In this document: in pieces, positions 59,720-64,000 of the stretch
Position numbering within the stretch: the stretch's first letter is position 1
Layout: each line of letters starts with the position of its first letter
From: Dokdonia donghaensis DSW-1
Lineage (GTDB): Bacteria; Bacteroidota; Bacteroidia; Flavobacteriales; Flavobacteriaceae
Length of the DNA: 64,000 nucleotides
Reading direction: 5' to 3'
Assembly (NCBI RefSeq): GCF_001653755.1
Contig: NZ_CP015125.1
Coordinates: 618,001 to 682,000, forward strand
The notes under the pieces: generated by a model
Databases searched by the model: none
The model's input: the letters and a program-made list of their open reading frames with translations, nothing else
Told to the model about the DNA's origin: nothing
Position numbers and translations under genes: made by a program

Positions 59720-61360
59720 TTATGATTTTAAAGGTAATGTAAATGTGACTATGGTTCCTTTACCTTCTTGAGATTCTATACTTAACTCACCGTTGTGGGT
59801 TTTTATAAACTCATTAGATAATATAAGGCCTAACCCTGAGCCTTTCTCATTACGTGTTCCTTTTTGAACTGTAGTTTCTGTAAGACTGAGTATTTTTTTT
59901 CGATAAGCATCTGTCATCCCTATCCCGTTATCTTCTATTGTAAAAATAAAATCTTGAGCTGTTTTTGAGAACTCTATGACTATGATATCATTGTCATTTG
60001 AAAACTTAATCGCGTTAGATAATAAATTTCTTATCACTGTAGCAATCATATTTTTATCGCCCTCTACTGTGCCTTTAAAACTAGATTCTAGACGTACGTT
60101 AATCCCTTTTTGCTGTAAATTATCACTATATACTTTAATTTGATCTTTTGTAATAGCTAGAATATCTAGGGGTATAGGTTCATACTTTATTTGACCTGTT
60201 TCTAGCTTAGACCACTTGAGCAAGTTATCTAGTAAGGATATGCTGTTGCGACTAGAATCTTCTAGTGAATCTATAATAGCAGCAGTTTGCTTACTCTTAA
60301 ACTCTTCTTGCTTTAAAACATCCAAAAAATTTATCACGGAAGATAGAGGGCTTCTTAAGTCGTGAGCTACAATAGAGAAAAATTTATTTTTTGTAGCAAC
60401 TACCTCTGAGAGTCGTTTATTTTGAGCTGCTATCATTTTGTCTTTACGCTCATAAACGTAAAACTGTATAACTAAAAATAGCATAAAGCCTAGTAAAGCT
60501 AAGTACCAAATCAAAGAGGTTATAAACATAACCATACTATTCTCTTGTGGGCGTTTATATGCGGTACTCACTACAAATTTTTTGTTATAAAAATTTACTG
60601 TGGTTGATACATATGACTCATCTGGGATGTTAAAGTTTTTAAAGTACTCTGGGTCTTCTGTTTTTGCATAACACTTTTGACCATTATAAGATTTTGCACG
60701 GTCAAAGTAATTTCCGTTTCCTGCTTGAAATCTATAGACAAAATCTTCTTTGTTTACATTCTTGTAAACACGATCTATTATAGGCGCAAACTCTGCTACG
60801 GTCGTAATATAGCCTTTAGATACTCCATTGTCATCTAGTATACCAAAACCCAACGGAAGCCCTACAATACCTTCTATAAGGTTTGTAGGATTTGATGCAT
60901 AATATTTACTACTACGCATTAAAGTGTCCATCCTACTAATACCAGATTTACCAATGATTTTTTCTAAAGAAGTACCCTCCAAATTTTCAAGGGCAGCCTT
61001 TTTCATTGTAAAATCAAATTGAAAAATATGATTTGTATCTAAGTATGAAATACTAAATGGTGGAGGTATGGACAGATCGCTAAGCTGCATATCTAAGAGG
61101 TACTTTATGTCTTCCTCCTCTAGATACTCACCATCTGTGATTTCTATATATGCTTTAATGCCAGAAACAAGAGCAGCATAAGTGGTTAAAGAGCTTTGTA
61201 ACTCAAATGCGGCTCTTTTATTTGCTCTATCAAGTTGTAAGTATTGTGTCTCTTCTTTTTGTTTGGCAATATTTGAAGTTACCCAGTTTACCGCAAGCGC
61301 TGTAACTAGTGCGAGTAGTGTAAATACGAGATAATATTTTTTTGGAAACTTCACTGACAT
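59720..61360 (-). CDS. Membrane sensor histidine kinase with CHASE-like extracytoplasmic domain
   Basis: A protein of about 546 residues. It has an N-terminal membrane helix (about 9-26) and a 250-residue extracytoplasmic part resembling CHASE/dCache sensors. A second helix lies at about 280-300 (SLIWYLALLGFMLFLVIQF). The DHp domain has phospho-His333 in FFSIVAHDLRSPLSS, and the ATPase domain has NLLSNAIKFSND, EDNGIGM and GSGLGLILSNEF. No receiver or adjacent regulator is present, so it is an orphan kinase. It interrupts the usual rnc to IPExxxVDY order. The start could be four codons earlier. Confidence 0.88.
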   Translation of the reverse strand: MSVKFPKKYYLVFTLLALVTALAVNWVTSNIAKQKEETQYLQLDRANKRAAFELQSSLTTYAALVSGIKAYIEITDGEYLEEEDIKYLLDMQLSDLSIPPPFSISYLDTNHIFQFDFTMKKAALENLEGTSLEKIIGKSGISRMDTLMRSSKYYASNPTNLIEGIVGLPLGFGILDDNGVSKGYITTVAEFAPIIDRVYKNVNKEDFVYRFQAGNGNYFDRAKSYNGQKCYAKTEDPEYFKNFNIPDESYVSTTVNFYNKKFVVSTAYKRPQENSMVMFITSLIWYLALLGFMLFLVIQFYVYERKDKMIAAQNKRLSEVVATKNKFFSIVAHDLRSPLSSVINFLDVLKQEEFKSKQTAAIIDSLEDSSRNSISLLDNLLKWSKLETGQIKYEPIPLDILAITKDQIKVYSDNLQQKGINVRLESSFKGTVEGDKNMIATVIRNLLSNAIKFSNDNDIIVIEFSKTAQDFIFTIEDNGIGMTDAYRKKILSLTETTVQKGTRNEKGSGLGLILSNEFIKTHNGELSIESQEGKGTIVTFTLPLKS

Positions 61361-61449
61361 AATTATGAGCATTTCTGCTCTAGAACTTAATCTGCTAAGG
61401 TAAAGATGATTACGTCGCTAATGTAGTGAAATGATTTATAAATTAAAGT

Positions 61450-62187
61450 CTACTGTGACTCAATTTCTCGTTGATATGCATAAAATGCACGTTTTGAGGC
61501 TATCTCTTCGGCTTTTTTCTTACTTGTAGCACGTGCCTTAGCAATAATTTTACCATCTATATGTAGACGCACACCAAAGTGCTTTACTGCATCTTGACCC
61601 GTATCTTCAAAAGTTTCAAACTTGAAAATATGTTTTTCCTTTTGACACCACTCTATAAGAACGCTCTTATAACTTATAATCCGCCCCTCTAGTTTTTCAA
61701 TATCTACATAAGGCTCTATAACTCGCTTTGCTATAAACTTCTCACAGTAACGATAACCGCGATCTAGATATATAGCTCCCACAAGGGCCTCAAAGAGATT
61801 ACCGTGTATGTTTGCACCAAAGTTATCTATAGGTATACTAGCCTTCACATATCTTACAAGGTTAAGATCACGCCCTAGCTCATTGAGATGTTTACGACTT
61901 ACTACTTTAGATCGCATTTTTGTGAGATACCCTTCATTACCTCCTTGTACTTCATTAAAAAGGTGCGCTGCAATGACAGACCCTAGCATAGCATCCCCTA
62001 AAAACTCAAGTCTCTCATAGTTGAGAGGATTTCCATCTTCCTTTTTAAGGCCTAGAGATCTATGTGTAAATGCCTTTTCATAAATCGCAATATTTTTAGG
62101 TTTAAAACCTATAATGGATTGCATACGCATAAAAAAACTCCCGTCCTTTTCAGCACGAGAGTTAAATATTTTTTTAAACGTACTCAT
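61450..62187 (-). CDS. rnc: Ribonuclease III
   Basis: Cuts double-stranded RNA during rRNA and mRNA processing. The 245 residues have the catalytic signature ERLEFLGDAMLGSVIAAH near residue 60, and the second acidic site in LFEALVGAIYLDRG near 130. A C-terminal double-stranded-RNA-binding domain (about 175-240) ends in KKKAEEIASKRAFYAY. It begins 7 bases after fabF, the standard acpP-fabF-rnc order. Confidence 0.96.
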   Translation of the reverse strand: MSTFKKIFNSRAEKDGSFFMRMQSIIGFKPKNIAIYEKAFTHRSLGLKKEDGNPLNYERLEFLGDAMLGSVIAAHLFNEVQGGNEGYLTKMRSKVVSRKHLNELGRDLNLVRYVKASIPIDNFGANIHGNLFEALVGAIYLDRGYRYCEKFIAKRVIEPYVDIEKLEGRIISYKSVLIEWCQKEKHIFKFETFEDTGQDAVKHFGVRLHIDGKIIAKARATSKKKAEEIASKRAFYAYQREIESQ

Positions 62188-62194
62188 CTATATA

Positions 62195-63448
62195 TTAAGC
62201 GTCTAATTTTTTAAATAATACACAAGCATTGTGCCCTCCAAAACCGAAGGTATTGCTCATTGCAACATTTACTTCTTTTTCTTGCGCTTTGTTAAGCGTA
62301 AGGTTAAAAGATGGGTCTATATTTTCATCTACAGTAGTATGATTTATAGTAGGAGGAACGAGACTGTGCTGCATTGCAAGTATTGCTGCAATAGACTCTA
62401 TAGCTCCAGCTGCACCTAGTAGGTGACCTGTCATAGATTTTGTAGAATTAATATTAATATCTGCGGCGTGCTCACCAAAAACTTTTGAAATAGCCTTAAG
62501 CTCTGCAACATCTCCTAGAGGTGTTGATGTACCGTGGGTGTTAATGTGGTCTACATCTTCAGGGTTTAAACCTGCATCTCGTAAACAATTAAGCATCACT
62601 CGCTCTACACCTATACCGTCTGGATGTGGTGCTGTCATATGATAAGCATCACTTGACATACCTCCACCTAGAACCTCTGCATAAATCTTTGCACCACGTG
62701 CTTTTGCGTGTTCATATTCTTCTAGTATTAATGCTCCTGCTCCCTCACCTAGTACAAAACCATCTCTGGTTGCATCAAAAGGTCTAGAAGCCGTCTCCAT
62801 ATCATCATTTTTGGTAGATAAGGCGTGCATTGCATTAAAACCTCCCATACCTGCTGGTGTAACAGCAGCTTCACTTCCTCCAGTTACAATAATATCACAA
62901 TGACCTAAACGTATATAGTTTAGAGCATCTATCATCGCATTTGCAGAAGACGCACAGGCAGAAACCGTTGTATAGTTAGGCCCCATAAAACCGTGCTTGA
63001 TAGAGATATTACCAGGAGCAATATCTGCAATCATTTTTGGGATAAAGAATGGGTTGAACCTAGGGGTACCGTCTCCAGCACCAAAGTTTAGCACTTCGTT
63101 CTGAAAAGTTTCCAGACCACCTATACCGGCTCCCCATATAACCCCAACTCTAAATTTATCAACCGAGTCAAGGTCTATGCCCGCATCATTGATAGCCTCA
63201 TCTGAGGCTACCAATGCGTACTGAGCAAATCTGTCTAGCTTACGAGCCTCTTTCCTATCAAAGAAGTCGAGAGCATTAAAGTTTTTAAGTTCACAAGCAA
63301 ACCTCGTTTTAAACTTTTCTGCATCAAAATAGGTGATGGGCGCGCACCCGCTTTTCCCTGTAGAAAGTCCTTCCCAGTATTCCTGAATATTATTTCCTAT
63401 CGGGGTAAGTGCACCAAGTCCGGTAACTACTACTCGCTTTAACTCCAT
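62195..63448 (-). CDS. fabF: 3-oxoacyl-[acyl-carrier-protein] synthase II
   Basis: Elongates acyl-ACP with malonyl-ACP in fatty acid synthesis. The 417 residues have active Cys165 in TVSACASSANAM, and the two catalytic histidines in NTHGTSTPLGD near 305 and KSMTGHLLGAAG near 340. GFGGHNACVLF closes the active site at the C-terminus. It starts 10 bases after acpP, with which it forms an operon. Confidence 0.97.
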   Translation of the reverse strand: MELKRVVVTGLGALTPIGNNIQEYWEGLSTGKSGCAPITYFDAEKFKTRFACELKNFNALDFFDRKEARKLDRFAQYALVASDEAINDAGIDLDSVDKFRVGVIWGAGIGGLETFQNEVLNFGAGDGTPRFNPFFIPKMIADIAPGNISIKHGFMGPNYTTVSACASSANAMIDALNYIRLGHCDIIVTGGSEAAVTPAGMGGFNAMHALSTKNDDMETASRPFDATRDGFVLGEGAGALILEEYEHAKARGAKIYAEVLGGGMSSDAYHMTAPHPDGIGVERVMLNCLRDAGLNPEDVDHINTHGTSTPLGDVAELKAISKVFGEHAADININSTKSMTGHLLGAAGAIESIAAILAMQHSLVPPTINHTTVDENIDPSFNLTLNKAQEKEVNVAMSNTFGFGGHNACVLFKKLDA

Positions 63449-63458
63449 ATGTAGGGAC

Positions 63459-63692
63459 TTATTTAGCCTCTTCTATATAAGATACTGCTTGACCTACGGT
63501 CGCAATATTTTCTGCTTGATCATCTGGAATCTGGATATCAAATTCCTTTTCAAACTCCATAATGAGTTCCACTGTGTCTAGTGAATCAGCGCCTAGGTCG
63601 TTTGTGAAGCTTGCTTCAGTTACAACTTCGTTTTCGTCTACTCCTAATTTGTCTACGATAATCGCTTTTACTCTTGATGCAATGTCTGACAT
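63459..63692 (-). CDS. acpP: Acyl carrier protein
   Basis: Carries growing acyl chains on a phosphopantetheine arm. The 77 residues are strongly acidic, with the attachment Ser37 in DLGADSLDTVELIMEFE. It is the first gene of the acpP-fabF-rnc cluster and divergent from purN. A good promoter match lies 32-60 bases upstream of its start codon. Confidence 0.98.
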   Translation of the reverse strand: MSDIASRVKAIIVDKLGVDENEVVTEASFTNDLGADSLDTVELIMEFEKEFDIQIPDDQAENIATVGQAVSYIEEAK

Positions 63693-63723
63693 AATTTTCT
63701 AATTTAAATTTTTATTTAAGTCG

Positions 63724-63752
63724 CAAAAATAACAAACTTTACGGTTAAACAA
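63724..63752 (-). promoter_or_regulatory. Promoter of acpP, TTG-N18-TATTTTTG
   Basis: On the minus strand a TTG (63750-63752) lies 18 bases from TATTTTTG (63724-63731), matching the Bacteroidota TTTG-N19-TANNTTTG pattern closely. The leader would be about 25 bases. Confidence 0.6.
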
Positions 63753-63869
63753 GTTTGCAACTCAAAAATGTGAAGGTAATTTACGGAAATATAAAAGAAG
63801 TTCCTTTCTATAACCTTCAAATAGTTACTAATATTTCTTTATTTCGCACCCACAACAGCAACAAGAAAA

Positions 63870-64000
63870 ATGAAACGAATTGTGATTTTTGCCTCGGGTA
63901 ACGGTACAAATGCCCAGCGTATTATAGAGTATTTTCGGGATCGTACGGATGCACAAGTCGTGCAAGTACTTACTAACAACCCGCGTGCCAAAGTTTTACA
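63870..64000 (+). CDS. purN: Phosphoribosylglycinamide formyltransferase, 5' part
   Basis: Formylates GAR in purine synthesis using 10-formyl-THF. Only the first 43 codons lie in the window. They read MKRIVIFASGNGTNAQRIIE, the PurN phosphate-binding loop with Ser-Gly-Asn-Gly-Thr, followed by VVQVLTNNPRAKVL. It is divergent from acpP across 177 bases, a pairing common in Bacteroidota. The rest of the gene runs past the window edge. Confidence 0.93.
   Translation, partial: MKRIVIFASGNGTNAQRIIEYFRDRTDAQVVQVLTNNPRAKVL

Noticed and set aside
1..64000. tRNA or rRNA genes
   Set aside because: I looked for T-loop and acceptor patterns in the intergenic gaps and found none; gaps are mostly too short.

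Overview
This window is chromosomal DNA of a Bacteroidota member, almost certainly a marine flavobacterium. Several things point there: a type IX secretion (T9SS) C-terminal sorting tail on a large metalloprotease, a gldH gliding-motility lipoprotein, a GldL-like small protein, the flavobacterial IPExxxVDY protein next to pyk, TANNTTTG-type promoter elements, few Shine-Dalgarno sites, and AT-rich DNA with many four-base or one-base gene overlaps. The dense palindrome GCTTTCGCGAAAGC and the gene content remind me of Dokdonia/Krokinobacter, but that genus guess is inference. I see no rRNA, tRNA, CRISPR array, prophage or insertion sequence. It reads as stable core chromosome.

Layout. 1-10.6 kb: heme synthesis genes hemE, hemF and hemB, interleaved with a TrkH/KtrB potassium channel, an EI24 membrane protein, an SF2 helicase, a DUF3291 protein, a small c-type cytochrome and a CNNM/DUF21-CBS protein. 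10.6-17.4 kb: a TPR hybrid histidine kinase, ogt, a serine hydrolase, a DUF4153 membrane protein, a 3'-5' exonuclease and a GldL-like peptide. 17.4-23.4 kb: a secreted M36 metalloprotease and a double-ATPase peptide ABC protein. 23.8-31.3 kb (minus strand): scoA-scoB plus an HExxH protein, then a RicT-like protein-gldH-PBP1A cluster, and trhO. 31.9-38.4 kb: recA, an ECF sigma factor with a membrane-anchored partner, plsC, trpS, a 33-residue peptide, queD and lpxH. 38.4-42.2 kb: a SPOR-domain protein with recJ, and an OsmC protein. 42.3-48.1 kb: an AhpD-like protein, ileS, a DksA-like protein, a DUF4097-like protein and lspA. 48.1-52.6 kb (minus): a PAS kinase and response regulator, a folate cyclo-ligase, and a RimB-RimK-aspartoacylase-like trio. 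52.7-57.6 kb: uvrC, a patatin-Omp85 protein and an SH3 lipoprotein. 57.7-64 kb: acpP-fabF-rnc, a sensor kinase, the IPExxxVDY gene and pyk on the minus strand, with divergent purN running off the edge.

The most striking signal is not a gene. A perfect 14-bp palindrome, often extended to 20-22 bp, occurs 16 times in 64 kb, with about nine degenerate copies. Half of the perfect copies lie inside coding regions. Because it has no stop in any frame, each coding copy reads as LSRKR, RFRES or AFAKA. It behaves like a highly iterated palindrome (compare cyanobacterial HIP1) rather than a promoter or terminator.
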